Assembly: GCA_034670265.1 (NCBI GenBank)
Contig: JAXMNU010000004.1
Span: 1 to 64,000 of the forward strand
Reading direction: 5' to 3'
Origin: Halomarinibacterium sp034670265
Lineage (GTDB): Bacteria > Bacteroidota > Bacteroidia > Flavobacteriales > Flavobacteriaceae
Length of the DNA: 64,000 bases
Shown: one piece after another, positions 41,942-51,439 of the stretch
Position numbering within the stretch: the stretch's first letter is position 1
Layout of the letters: every line of letters begins with the position of its first letter
Program-made: the position numbers and the translations under genes
Notes under the pieces: generated by a model
Told to the model about the DNA's origin: nothing
The model's input: only the letters and a program-made list of their open reading frames with translations
Databases searched by the model: none

Positions 41942-43005
41942 TAGGCAACGGCTCCTTGGCAACTACTTCCCGCGCCGGCTGTACAGCCATAACAGTGTTG
42001 GGAAATAATAATGTTTCTATCGTTTAAAATGTCTTCGTTGTATTCTGAAATATGTTTCACTTTACTGGCAACTTTAAGCTCTAGCATCTGATTAAAATCA
42101 CAATCGTACAACCAACCATCCCAACTAACCGATAGGGTATTAGTACACATGACATTTGAAACAGCCGAAGGATTAAATGCTTCTACCAAAGAATACATAT
42201 AATCTTCATAATTGTCACTTGCTATTAAATAATCTAAAAATCGCGAAATGGGTAGATTGGTAATAGCAAACAAGTTATGAAACTGAATATCAAATTCTTC
42301 AGCCAATACTTTTTTGAAATCCTTTTCCAAACCTTCTTGGTCGCTAGGTAAAAATGCACCACTGGGATTGTATACCAAATCTAATTTTAAGTTACTTTCA
42401 GGTTTTCCGTACCCTACATCATTCAGTATTTTTAAAGCCTTAATAGAAGCATCAAAAACACCATCACCCCTTTGTTTATCGGTTTTTCCCTTAGTCCAGT
42501 GCGGCATACTACTTACTACATGAACATTGTGTTTTTTGAAGAATTCTGGTAAGTCGTGATATTTTTTATTAGCAACAATAATGGTCAAATTACTACGGAC
42601 AATAAAATCTTTAACCCCTGCTTTACTAGCTTCTTCCACAAACCATCTAAAGTCTGGATTCATTTCAGGAGCGCCCCCAGTTAAATCTAAAGTGTGAGCC
42701 CCTGTATTTTTAATAACTTCAAGACATTGCATCATGGTTTCGCGCGTCATAATTTCCTTACGGTCGGGACCGGCGTCCACATGGCAATGTTCACAAACCT
42801 GATTACACATATACCCTACATTAATTTGTAAGATTTCCAGCTTCTTCGGCCTTAAAGGAAACTGACTTGTTTCCTTGATTTTTTTTGCAAAAGTGGGAAG
42901 TTCTCCATCGGCAAAGATGCCATTAGAGAGATACTCTATTTGTTTATTTGCTTTGGCGAGTTCACTTTCTCTTTTATGAAGGGATTGTGTTTTTAATTTC
43001 GTCAT
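41941..43005 (-). CDS. arsS: Arsenosugar biosynthesis radical SAM protein
   Basis: 354 residues. The radical SAM motif C-x3-C-x2-C is visible as CNQVCEHC (about residues 69-76) in LEILQINVGYMCNQVCEHCH, with DLTGGAPEMNP downstream. The C-terminal half has extra Cys (MCTNTLSV, LYDCDFNQM, QHCYGCTAGAGSSC), as in SPASM/twitch domains. ArsS-type enzymes transfer the 5'-deoxyadenosyl group to dimethylarsenite. It is second in the operon, 9 bp after the AhpD-like gene. Confidence 0.92.
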   Translation of the reverse strand: MTKLKTQSLHKRESELAKANKQIEYLSNGIFADGELPTFAKKIKETSQFPLRPKKLEILQINVGYMCNQVCEHCHVDAGPDRKEIMTRETMMQCLEVIKNTGAHTLDLTGGAPEMNPDFRWFVEEASKAGVKDFIVRSNLTIIVANKKYHDLPEFFKKHNVHVVSSMPHWTKGKTDKQRGDGVFDASIKALKILNDVGYGKPESNLKLDLVYNPSGAFLPSDQEGLEKDFKKVLAEEFDIQFHNLFAITNLPISRFLDYLIASDNYEDYMYSLVEAFNPSAVSNVMCTNTLSVSWDGWLYDCDFNQMLELKVASKVKHISEYNEDILNDRNIIISQHCYGCTAGAGSSCQGAVA

Positions 43006-43014
43006 AGAATTTTT

Positions 43015-43344
43015 TTATCCGTCCAATTTATTTACTTTATTCATCATCATTACCCCGTGGACTAAGCTTGCACCACCTTTAATGGCTGCTCCTACGTGAA
43101 CAGCTTCCATCATTTCTTCTTTGGTAATTCCTCTTTGTAACCCATCTTTGGTGTATGCATCAATGCAATAGGGACACATTTCGGTGTGGGCTACAGCTAG
43201 CGCTATAAGCGATTTTTCTCGAGCAGAAAGCGCACCTTCTTCAAATACTTTTCCGTAGTAGTCGAAAAACTTGGTTCCCAATTCCTCACTCCAGTCGGTT
43301 ATATTACCAAATTTTCTTAGGTCTTTTGGATCGTAATAGGACAT
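43015..43344 (-). CDS. AhpD-like carboxymuconolactone decarboxylase-family protein
   Basis: 109 residues, all-helical. The redox-active CxxC is in EMCPYCIDAYTKDGL (about 56-70), with a following IKGGASLVHGVMM. This is the small peroxidase-like protein that accompanies arsS in arsenosugar clusters. It may keep the trivalent arsenic or the radical enzyme reduced. First gene of the operon (43344 to 36511). The 105 bp before it hold a TATATTTA box on the reverse strand (about 43400) that could be its promoter, though it is not a perfect TAnnTTTG. Confidence 0.85.
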   Translation of the reverse strand: MSYYDPKDLRKFGNITDWSEELGTKFFDYYGKVFEEGALSAREKSLIALAVAHTEMCPYCIDAYTKDGLQRGITKEEMMEAVHVGAAIKGGASLVHGVMMMNKVNKLDG

Positions 43345-43449
43345 ATTTTATAGTAATTTACGTAGCAAATGCTGTCATGGTTTCACTTAGGGGTAAATAT
43401 AGCGAAGTAGTCTATGAATACATAAAAACCTTACGGTTGTTTTAAAAAA

Positions 43450-44199
43450 TTAATCGAAGCTGTAGGTGAAACCTGTGTTGAAATTATACTGAGATTTAGG
43501 GATGCCCACTGCAGGAAAAGCATCGTAAGTAAAAATATAATTTATTTGAAGGGCAAAATTTGTGAAAACTGTTACTAAAAAAGAGCTCTGACTTGAAATT
43601 CTGTAATCACGGAAAGCACTAAAATTAGGTTGATAGTACGTAGTACTCACAAACGAAACTTTTTCTGAAGGATATAAACTAAACGATAAATAACTACTAC
43701 CTCTAAAATCACGTTGTAAAGGAGTAACGCCATCATCCACTTCTTCATATTCATACATAACGAGTGTTCCTAAATAAAACTTATAATTTTCAGAATTGGA
43801 GAGCTTAAATCGAGGGCCTGTGCCTAATAATCCTCTAAAAGTTATTAAATTAATTTTATTGTATTGCCCTTGAGTAAAGACTTCCCAAGCAATTTTGTCA
43901 TGAAAACGATAATTGTATCTAACATGGGAAACAAGACTATTATCGAAACTTTCACCTTCAATTTTTTCAAAAGACACATCGTTTTTAAATAATACTAAGT
44001 GCTTGTTCATTTTGTACTGAACGTGAATATTGCTTCCTAAGTTTATAAAATCGTTAGTGTTTCGTTTTAATTCTAAATGAAGGTTGACCGCTCCAGACCA
44101 TCCTGATGTATCGGTTACTTTTCGAAGGGATTCCACATTAAGGATTTGGGAAAAAGTGCATTGTGCAATGAGTAGGAAAAGGATGGGTAGTAATTTCAT
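43450..44199 (-). CDS. DUF481-type outer-membrane protein
   Basis: 249 residues. A signal peptide (LLPILFLLIAQCTFSQ) is followed by alternating strands of an outer-membrane beta-barrel ending in aromatic residues (NFNTGFTYSFD). The pattern (HLELKRNTND, VRYNYRFHDKIAWEVFTQGQYNK) matches the DUF481 family, whose function is unknown. It lies 105 bp upstream of the arsenosugar operon and 66 bp downstream of the symporter gene, so either operon could extend into it. Confidence 0.75.
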   Translation of the reverse strand: MKLLPILFLLIAQCTFSQILNVESLRKVTDTSGWSGAVNLHLELKRNTNDFINLGSNIHVQYKMNKHLVLFKNDVSFEKIEGESFDNSLVSHVRYNYRFHDKIAWEVFTQGQYNKINLITFRGLLGTGPRFKLSNSENYKFYLGTLVMYEYEEVDDGVTPLQRDFRGSSYLSFSLYPSEKVSFVSTTYYQPNFSAFRDYRISSQSSFLVTVFTNFALQINYIFTYDAFPAVGIPKSQYNFNTGFTYSFD

Positions 44200-44232
44200 G
44201 CCTATATTTTCAAAATTAAAATTACTAAAATC

Positions 44233-44248
44233 CTGAAAAACGTTTCAG
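44233..44248. promoter_or_regulatory. Palindrome between DUF481 and symporter genes
   Basis: CTGAAA, 4 bp (AACG), TTTCAG: 6-bp arms in perfect symmetry, 18 bp after the symporter stop and 34 bp before the DUF481 start. It could be an operator or weak hairpin; there is no T-run. Confidence 0.35.
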
Positions 44249-44265
44249 AATTCATCATTAAATTT

Positions 44266-45918
44266 CTATCTGAAATAAATATAAATTCCAATTACAATCA
44301 CCACAACCATTAATCCTACAGGTTTTGCCTTGCTCCACGGTGTGATTTCTACTTGTTTTGTGTACTCTTGAACAAACGCTTCTTTTCTTGGCATAAACCT
44401 ACCTATCAACAGCATAATAGCCACATTTAATAAAAACAATAGCGCCATAACATCGAGATAATGCAACCCAAAATAGGCTTGAGATTCTATGGCTTTAAGT
44501 GAGGCTGTGTCTGTAATTCCGTTGGCATTGGCTTCGGCAAGTGCTTTTGAAACAAAATGCGGTTGTAAAATGAACTGACTAATGATATATAAAATAGAAC
44601 CTGAAAGTAATCCAATTTTTGCTGCAATGGCAGGAACTCGTTTTGTTAAGAATCCAACAACAATAATGGTTAAAATTGGGATGCTGTAAATTCCATTAAT
44701 CTCTTGTAAATAATCGAATAAACTTCCAGCATTGGCAATCATAGGCGCAATAAACATCGCTGCTATAGCTAGAATTATCCCGAAGGTTTTTCCGCGTTTC
44801 ACAACCAATTTTTCATTGGCTTCGGCATTAATGTGTTGTTTGTAAATATCGATTCCGAATAAGGTGACAGAACTGTTTAAAACACTATTAAAGGAACTTA
44901 AAATAGCACCAAAAATAACCGCGGCAAAGAATCCAAGTAGTACGGGTGGTAATACTTCAGCAACTAAAGCAGGGTACGCTTGATCGACAGAGCTCAAATT
45001 GCCGCTAAACATGTGATATGCAATTAAACCTGGAAGGACTACAATAATGGGTCCTAAAATTTTAATAAAAGATGCCAGTAATAATCCCTTTTGACCTTCT
45101 TTTAAATTTTTAGCAGCCAATGCTCTTTGAATAATTTGCTGATTAGTCCCCCAATAAAATAATTGAACCAACATCATTCCTGTAAATATGGTGTGAAAAG
45201 GAACAGGGTCGGTTGGGCTACCCATCGATTTAAATTTTTCGGGATGGGATGTTGTGAGAGTGGCAATTCCTTCGGTAATACTACCATCGCCAATAGCCAA
45301 AAGCCCAAATACAGGAATCAATAATCCCCCAATTAACAATCCAATGGCATTTATTGTATCTGAAACTGCAACTGCTTTCAGCCCTCCAAAAATGGCATAA
45401 ATAGAACCAATGATACCAATACTAAAAACACATAACCAAAGCGCTTGTGTTTCAGTAATTCCTAAGGCTTCTGGTACACCGAACATACCACTCAATGCCA
45501 CTGATCCAGAATACAAAATGACAGGTAATAATACCACGGCATACCCCGTTAAAAATAATGCTGATGTAATGGTTTTGGTTGTGACATCAAATCGTTTTGC
45601 CAAAAACTGAGGTACTGTAGTAAGCCCTCCTTTTAAATAACGCGGTAATAAAAACAATGCAGTGACTACCATCGCAATGGCAGCAAGGGTTTCCCAAGCC
45701 ATAACAGACAATCCACTTTCGTATGCAGAGCCGTTTAAACCCACAATTTGTTCGGTTGAAAGGTTGGTAAGAAGCAGGGAACCTGCAATAACACCAGCGG
45801 TTAAACTTCTTCCTCCCAGAAAATACCCATCGGCACTACTTTCGTCTGTCTTTCGAGTGGCGTAATAAGATATAATTGCTACTAAAAGCGTAAAGGCAAT
45901 AAAAGTTAAAACTGTCAT
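44266..45918 (-). CDS. Sodium/solute symporter (SSS, SGLT-like)
   Basis: 550 residues with about 14 membrane helices. The family motifs GRSLTAGVIAGSLLLTNLST, TEQIVGLNGSAY and an FGGLKAVAVSDTINAIG segment are visible, as in SglT-type sodium:sugar symporters. Last gene of the disaccharide operon (51283 to 44266), 20 bp after fructokinase. It probably takes up a hexose or disaccharide with Na+; the substrate cannot be read. Confidence 0.88.
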   Translation of the reverse strand: MTVLTFIAFTLLVAIISYYATRKTDESSADGYFLGGRSLTAGVIAGSLLLTNLSTEQIVGLNGSAYESGLSVMAWETLAAIAMVVTALFLLPRYLKGGLTTVPQFLAKRFDVTTKTITSALFLTGYAVVLLPVILYSGSVALSGMFGVPEALGITETQALWLCVFSIGIIGSIYAIFGGLKAVAVSDTINAIGLLIGGLLIPVFGLLAIGDGSITEGIATLTTSHPEKFKSMGSPTDPVPFHTIFTGMMLVQLFYWGTNQQIIQRALAAKNLKEGQKGLLLASFIKILGPIIVVLPGLIAYHMFSGNLSSVDQAYPALVAEVLPPVLLGFFAAVIFGAILSSFNSVLNSSVTLFGIDIYKQHINAEANEKLVVKRGKTFGIILAIAAMFIAPMIANAGSLFDYLQEINGIYSIPILTIIVVGFLTKRVPAIAAKIGLLSGSILYIISQFILQPHFVSKALAEANANGITDTASLKAIESQAYFGLHYLDVMALLFLLNVAIMLLIGRFMPRKEAFVQEYTKQVEITPWSKAKPVGLMVVVIVIGIYIYFR

Positions 45919-45937
45919 AGTCGTTAGTATTAAAGTG

Positions 45938-46873
45938 TTAAATGTCTAATACTTCAGAAATCACTGAAGCGTAATCGGGTATTCTTCCTACGTTTTGCAA
46001 TTTTATGGCAGCCATTTTTAACGCCGCTTCCATACATTTTTCATTCGATTTTTCTTTTAAATAAGCGAATAAAAATCCGCTCCAAAAAGCATCTCCAGCA
46101 CCAGTGGCATCCATTATTTTTTCAACTTTTAATGCCGAAAGTGAAATTACAGGACATCCTTTTTCACTAAGTTTTGCTCCATCTTTTCCTAGTGTAAAGC
46201 AAACTAACTTTGCACCTAAATTATGAAGATGTTTAAATACTTCATCGTGCGACATTCCTTTTCCAAAAAGACGATCCACATCATCCTGACTTACTTTCAC
46301 TAAGGGTTCTAAATTACAATAGGCTTCAATCGCTTTTGTGGCAGCTTTTGTATTGGGCCAAATCTTTTCAGAATAGTTAATGTCTATACTTAATTGGCAA
46401 CCTAATTCCTTTGCTTTTTTTGCCTTTTCTAAAATAGTATTTCTGGCTGGTTTTTTACTTAATGCAAAACAGGTGGTATGAAAAATTTTAGTGTCTTTTA
46501 ATAGCTCGTCTGGTAATTGAAATTCATTTATTAATGTGTCAGCCCCTCTAAACGCAACAAACTCTGGAGTATTTACCGTTCTATTTACAAAGATGACTGT
46601 GGTAGGTTTTTCAGAAGATTCTGAAATATATTCTACACCTACTTTGGCTTCTTTTAAACGTGTTAAAATATAATCTCCAAAACCATCTTTACCCACGGTA
46701 GCCACCAGATTAACATTTGCTCCTAAACGTGCCATATTCATAGCCACATTAGTTGGGCTTCCTCCTAAATATCTGTGATAATCCTTTGTATTTTTTAAAG
46801 GTTCTTCAGTTTGATCACCAATAAAATCAATAAGTGTTTCGCCAACGCAAACAATGTCAATTTCTTTACTCAT
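45938..46873 (-). CDS. PfkB-family sugar kinase, probable fructokinase
   Basis: 311 residues. The PfkB signatures GGSPTNVAMNMARLGA (about 34-49) and DATGAGDAFWSGFL (with the catalytic Asp, about residue 256) are both present. The length and GGSPTN pattern fit fructokinases. It lies 2 bp after the trehalase-family gene in the same operon, which suggests phosphorylation of fructose freed from sucrose; ribokinase or 2-keto-3-deoxygluconate kinase activity is less likely. Confidence 0.85.
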   Translation of the reverse strand: MSKEIDIVCVGETLIDFIGDQTEEPLKNTKDYHRYLGGSPTNVAMNMARLGANVNLVATVGKDGFGDYILTRLKEAKVGVEYISESSEKPTTVIFVNRTVNTPEFVAFRGADTLINEFQLPDELLKDTKIFHTTCFALSKKPARNTILEKAKKAKELGCQLSIDINYSEKIWPNTKAATKAIEAYCNLEPLVKVSQDDVDRLFGKGMSHDEVFKHLHNLGAKLVCFTLGKDGAKLSEKGCPVISLSALKVEKIMDATGAGDAFWSGFLFAYLKEKSNEKCMEAALKMAAIKLQNVGRIPDYASVISEVLDI

Positions 46874-46875
46874 TC

Positions 46876-48741
46876 TTAGTTAAAAATAGTTTCTGGGGTG
46901 GTTAAATTGTTTAATTCTGCAATGTACTTTGTTTCCAATAAATTCAATCCTAACTGATAGGAAGCATTCATCCAACCAAAGCCTTCTTTAGTAATATATT
47001 CGAACTCGGTGCCTACATTTCCGTACTCTGCAAATACTTTGTGGGTGGCACTTACCACATCGTATTTCTCGGGAATCGTGCCATTGTAATCCACTGCATT
47101 TTTGGTAATCATATACAGCCATAGATAGACTAATTCCTGTAATTCTTTCTCAAAACCGTAGTGTTGTAATCCCCTCCAAATCATCATTTGATGTGGCGCC
47201 CAACCGTTGGGATAATCCCATTGTTTTTGAGGTCGCTCTTTTGAAATTTCTCCTCGACTTTCTTTAGTACACGAAGCAATTCCTCCTTTTTCTTTTAAAA
47301 GCGGAAGTGCATTTTCAACTACTTTTTTGGCTTGCTCTTTGGATGCCATTTTTGCCCAAAGTGTTGTAAAAACTGTTGCTGAAACAAAATTGGTTTGCTT
47401 TTTTGTTTTGAAATTATAATCGAAATACATTCCTTTTTCTTCATTCCAAAGCAACGTATTTACTCTTTCTTTTCTTTCCAAAGCTTTTTGAAGCCAATAA
47501 GCTGAAGTGTACTTTTTATCTCCAACTATAAACTCATCTTCAAATTCATTTTGAATAATTTCGGCGAAATCGGTTTCATATTTATATAAAAAGGCATTCA
47601 GTTCCACTACGTTTAAATCGGCACAAATACCTTCCAATCGGTAAGAGGTATCGTGTCCCGATTCGCGGACACTTCGGTCGTGAACAAAATAAGCATCCAA
47701 CTTTGGATTTTTAATTTTGTCCTTAGCATAGGCTTTTTCATAGGCATCCACAGACATATTCGCTTCCTTAGCGTATGGAGCAATTTCGTGATGAAAATGC
47801 CCTTCTTCGGCTTCGGGTGGTTTGCCAATGCCTTCAGCCAGATATCGATTTAATCCATTTTCCGTGAGCCTTTTTCCTGAAACCATCCATACGGTTTCGT
47901 ATTCTTTAATGGCAGTTTGTAAATGACTTTTTAGCCAGTTTTTGTCTTTTGTTTTTTCAAATATTTCCACAATCATCGAAGAGTAGAAGGGAGGCTGCGT
48001 TCGGGTTAAATAATAGGAACGATTGGCATTCAATATTTTTCCGTAGTATTCAATTTCATATTGAAAATTATTTGCCATTCCTAAGGCAAGATCCACACGA
48101 TCGTCTATAAGTAGCCCAATACTTTCAAAATAGCTATCCCAGCCGTACATTTCATTAAATCTTCCGCCTGGAACTACAAAGGGTTCGCCCGTGATTTCAT
48201 CTTCCTTTACAGAAAGTTTTAAAGATAGAATACCTGGTTTGTTGTTGAGTTTTTTTACGTATTCTGGAGTCACCTTTTTAGGTAATTGAATCACTTCTAG
48301 AGGCATCTCGTGCTTTAATCGCATATAATAATCTAAGGCTAGTACATCTTTTTTCGGCACATACACCCTCAATAAAGATTCGGCTTCAAGAGTTTCATTT
48401 TTGGTGTCACTCAATAGCTCTTGTATCCCTTTTTCATCCATCGTACGGGTAAGTCCGTTCCAGTAGTACTCGCGTATCATTCTGGAGATTCTTTGGGTAG
48501 GAGCTTCTTCAATATGTTCGATGGAAATCTCAGCAACGTCTTCATTTGTGTCTAATCCCAAAACTAATTCCTGTAATAGGTTAGAAAGAAAATAAGTGCC
48601 CTTTACTTCATAGGCTTCACTATTTGTACTTTTCAGTAAAAAGGATTTAGGCCCTTGATCTTCAATGGTTATTTTTTTATCGCCATCGGTATCTTCTTGG
48701 GCTAATAAGCGCTCTAGTGTTTCCTTAATTTGAATTTTCAC
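46876..48741 (-). CDS. Trehalase-family glycoside hydrolase (GH37)
   Basis: 621 residues, no signal peptide, so cytoplasmic. Both trehalase signatures are recognisable: PGGRFNEMYGWDSYF (about 190-204) and QWDYPNGWAPHQ (about 512-523). They build the (alpha/alpha)6 barrel. An N-terminal region of about 110 residues precedes the barrel. The start codon is GTG (48741) and overlaps the MFS gene by 17 bp. It hydrolyses trehalose or a related disaccharide imported by the neighbours. The protein is longer than E. coli TreF, and a different disaccharide is possible. Confidence 0.87.
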   Translation of the reverse strand: MKIQIKETLERLLAQEDTDGDKKITIEDQGPKSFLLKSTNSEAYEVKGTYFLSNLLQELVLGLDTNEDVAEISIEHIEEAPTQRISRMIREYYWNGLTRTMDEKGIQELLSDTKNETLEAESLLRVYVPKKDVLALDYYMRLKHEMPLEVIQLPKKVTPEYVKKLNNKPGILSLKLSVKEDEITGEPFVVPGGRFNEMYGWDSYFESIGLLIDDRVDLALGMANNFQYEIEYYGKILNANRSYYLTRTQPPFYSSMIVEIFEKTKDKNWLKSHLQTAIKEYETVWMVSGKRLTENGLNRYLAEGIGKPPEAEEGHFHHEIAPYAKEANMSVDAYEKAYAKDKIKNPKLDAYFVHDRSVRESGHDTSYRLEGICADLNVVELNAFLYKYETDFAEIIQNEFEDEFIVGDKKYTSAYWLQKALERKERVNTLLWNEEKGMYFDYNFKTKKQTNFVSATVFTTLWAKMASKEQAKKVVENALPLLKEKGGIASCTKESRGEISKERPQKQWDYPNGWAPHQMMIWRGLQHYGFEKELQELVYLWLYMITKNAVDYNGTIPEKYDVVSATHKVFAEYGNVGTEFEYITKEGFGWMNASYQLGLNLLETKYIAELNNLTTPETIFN

Positions 48742-49954
48742 CTTGCTTTTTAATTAATCGACGAATAATAAATACAGATATAATAAGTAATACAATTGGT
48801 ATGATTAAAAAGTAAAAAGCTTTAACACCACCTATATTTTCAAATAATGTTCCCACAATTCTGGAACCTAATGTTCCACCTAAAGCAGAGAATATAATAA
48901 TTAGACCGCTCATAGGGGAGTGCAAGCTTTTTGGTAAATTACTTAACACTGTAGAGTTAAGTAAGGGGTAAATTGGTGCTATAAAAAGTCCAATAAGAGG
49001 TAAAACAAACCCTAAAAATGGAACATTTGCTAAAGAAGTGATTTCAACTGCATTTACATCCACTTTTAACTGCGGGAGAACCGCCAATAAAATACCTACA
49101 GCGATTAATGAGCATACCACAATGATTACCGACCAATTAATTTTTTTGGAAGCCCAACCTGCTATAAATCTTCCTAAGGCCAATGAAATTGCTAAAATAG
49201 CCGCCATATTTACACTTAATTTCTCGCCAAATGAGAAAATCTTTTGATTAAAATGAGGTAACCAAGTCATCACCCCTTGTTCAATCATTACAAAGAAAAA
49301 TGCTGAACAGATAAAAACTAAAACCAATGGAATGGCTAATAAACCAATAGAGTTTTTTAAATCTTCTTTTAAATTACTGCCAGCTGCTTCCACAGGGATA
49401 TTTAGTTTCGAGAAAAGAAGAAATAAAAATGAAAGTCCTATTAAAATACATAAAACTGGATATACATCAAGCCAATCATTAGGATTGTCACCATAGAATA
49501 TTGGGAAAAGAAAATAAGCACTAGCAATTCCTACCATAAAAAATCCTTCAATAGAACTCATTAAAGCAGAATGCTCTTCGGGAGTATCCGTAATGACACC
49601 AATAAGTGTATAAACGGAAATTTTTATTAAAGCAAAACTTACCCCAACAGTAAGAAATAGAATTTTAGCCGTATCAAAAGTATTTCCAAAATACATGCCT
49701 ATACATCCAAAAAACACAATCAAAAGCGCTACTAACATAGCTTTTTTATATCCAAATCTAGGTAAAAATGAAGCAACTAAAAACGATACAATGGCAATAG
49801 GTAAATCTTTAAAAGCCTCTAGAATAGAAGCAATGGATTCAGAAACTTGATACACATTTATTGATTTTGAAATGACTATTCCTACACTATTGAGTAGGAT
49901 GGCAAAAACAAAATAGTTTAGATAAAGTGATATTTTAATGCCAGCGTTTTTCAT
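48725..49954 (-). CDS. MFS transporter, FucP/sugar type
   Basis: 409 residues with 12 predicted helices in two halves joined by a cytoplasmic loop (VEAAGSNLKEDLKNS). The first half has FLPRFGYKKAM in the loop 2-3 position. No substrate motif is read. It lies between the SLC45-like transporter (13-bp gap) and the trehalase-family gene (17-bp overlap), so a sugar is the likely substrate. Confidence 0.82.
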   Translation of the reverse strand: MKNAGIKISLYLNYFVFAILLNSVGIVISKSINVYQVSESIASILEAFKDLPIAIVSFLVASFLPRFGYKKAMLVALLIVFFGCIGMYFGNTFDTAKILFLTVGVSFALIKISVYTLIGVITDTPEEHSALMSSIEGFFMVGIASAYFLFPIFYGDNPNDWLDVYPVLCILIGLSFLFLLFSKLNIPVEAAGSNLKEDLKNSIGLLAIPLVLVFICSAFFFVMIEQGVMTWLPHFNQKIFSFGEKLSVNMAAILAISLALGRFIAGWASKKINWSVIIVVCSLIAVGILLAVLPQLKVDVNAVEITSLANVPFLGFVLPLIGLFIAPIYPLLNSTVLSNLPKSLHSPMSGLIIIFSALGGTLGSRIVGTLFENIGGVKAFYFLIIPIVLLIISVFIIRRLIKKQGENSN

Positions 49955-49966
49955 AATGTGTTTGTT

Positions 49967-51283
49967 TTAAGATTCTTCTTCGTAAACCGATTTAGTAACG
50001 TTTAATCGCATCGCTAAAAAGGCGGCAATGGCAAAGAAAACTCCTGCAAACAACATAGCGTTTATGGCATTGTTTCCTAATAGATATTTATAAATGGGTC
50101 CAAAACTCAAGGTTTGGATAAACATTGGAATGACAATCATCATATTTAAAATTCCCATATAAACACCTCGTCGTTCTTGAGGCACAACTTTCGAAACCAT
50201 AGTGTATGGGATTCCCATCATGGCTGCCCAACCAATACCAAATAATATCATAGGTACTAATACAAGATTTGGGTCCGAGATATATGGTATGGCAAATAAT
50301 GCCCCAGCCGTGCCAACTAAGCTGAGCGCATAGATTTTTTTACCGCCAAATTTTAATGTTAATGGCACCAGCATTAATGCTACAATCATGGTTACAGTGT
50401 TATACGTCAAACTCATTTTAGCGGCTTGTGAAGCAGCTTCAGAGGTGCTGTAATTCAATGTTTTCATAAAGAGGGGCGTGGTAAATTGCCAATAAATAAA
50501 AAGAGCATACCATTGAAACAAATAAACGGCACCTATTTTCCACATAAACTTGGGCATCTCTTTAATAGCATCCCAAATTTCAACAAACGGCTTACCCACT
50601 TTTTGAAGAAAGGGCAAGGCTCTTATTTTCTTAATGTCATCCATTTCTTCCTCTGAAGGTGGAATTTCAGGTGTTTTGATTACAGACCATAAAATGGTGG
50701 TTAATGAAAGAAAAGCACCAATGTAAAAGGAATAATAAATCCATTGCGGAATGGTTCCAGCTACTTCTACTGTTTCATCACCAAATAAATATTGAAAAAG
50801 TACAATAGATCCATTGGCTAAAAGAATTCCAGCACCTACAAATAAGCTTTGCATTTGGTATCCTAAGCTCAATTGCTTTTCGGGTAGTTTATCTCCCACA
50901 AAAGCGCGATACGGCTCCATGGCCATATTGTTTCCAACATCCAAAATCCATAATAATCCAACCGCAAACCATAATAATGGGCTATGTGGGAATGCGAATA
51001 AACAAATACTTCCCATAAGAGCGCCAATTAAAAAATAAGGCTTTCGTCTTCCCCAGCGAGAGGACCAAGTTTTATCGGACATGGCTCCAATAATAGGCTG
51101 GACAATTAAACCTGTAACAGGTCCTGCAATATTTAAAATCGGGAGCATATCTTCTGGTGCTCCTAAGTATAAAAATATTGGATTAATGGCTGTTTGCTGA
51201 AGTCCGAAGCTATATTGAATTCCTAAAAATCCAACATTCATATTTAGAATTTGCCAAAAGGATAAACTTGGTTTTTTAGACAT
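49967..51283 (-). CDS. Sucrose/maltose-type MFS transporter (SLC45/GPH-like)
   Basis: 438 residues, 12 helices. The loop 2-3 motif MSDKTWSSRWGRRKPYFLIG (about 67-86) and the QQTAINPIFLYLG start are typical of disaccharide:cation symporters related to plant SUT and SLC45. First gene after the LacI-type operator at 51406-51419, followed by the second MFS gene. It probably imports sucrose or another glucosyl-fructose type disaccharide (inference from family and fructokinase). Confidence 0.85.
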   Translation of the reverse strand: MSKKPSLSFWQILNMNVGFLGIQYSFGLQQTAINPIFLYLGAPEDMLPILNIAGPVTGLIVQPIIGAMSDKTWSSRWGRRKPYFLIGALMGSICLFAFPHSPLLWFAVGLLWILDVGNNMAMEPYRAFVGDKLPEKQLSLGYQMQSLFVGAGILLANGSIVLFQYLFGDETVEVAGTIPQWIYYSFYIGAFLSLTTILWSVIKTPEIPPSEEEMDDIKKIRALPFLQKVGKPFVEIWDAIKEMPKFMWKIGAVYLFQWYALFIYWQFTTPLFMKTLNYSTSEAASQAAKMSLTYNTVTMIVALMLVPLTLKFGGKKIYALSLVGTAGALFAIPYISDPNLVLVPMILFGIGWAAMMGIPYTMVSKVVPQERRGVYMGILNMMIVIPMFIQTLSFGPIYKYLLGNNAINAMLFAGVFFAIAAFLAMRLNVTKSVYEEES

Positions 51284-51405
51284 ACAGGAAGAATTTAATG
51301 GTCGTTCGTTTTATGTTACTGCCAAACCTTAGCAAATAACACTGTAATATCTGCAATTTTTGAGAAAAAAAGATTTTTTGAAAGGGTAAATTAGGAATAT
51401 GGCAA

Positions 51406-51419
51406 CGAAAACGTTATCG
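51406..51419. promoter_or_regulatory. LacI-family operator-like palindrome
   Basis: CGAAAACGTTATCG, a near-perfect palindrome with the AACGTT centre typical of LacI/GalR operators (one mismatch pair). It lies in the 156-bp gap between the GH100-like gene and the SLC45-like transporter and would control the 51283-44266 operon. No LacI-type regulator gene is in the window. Confidence 0.6.
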
Positions 51420-51439
51420 AAATAGACAAAGTGATACTA

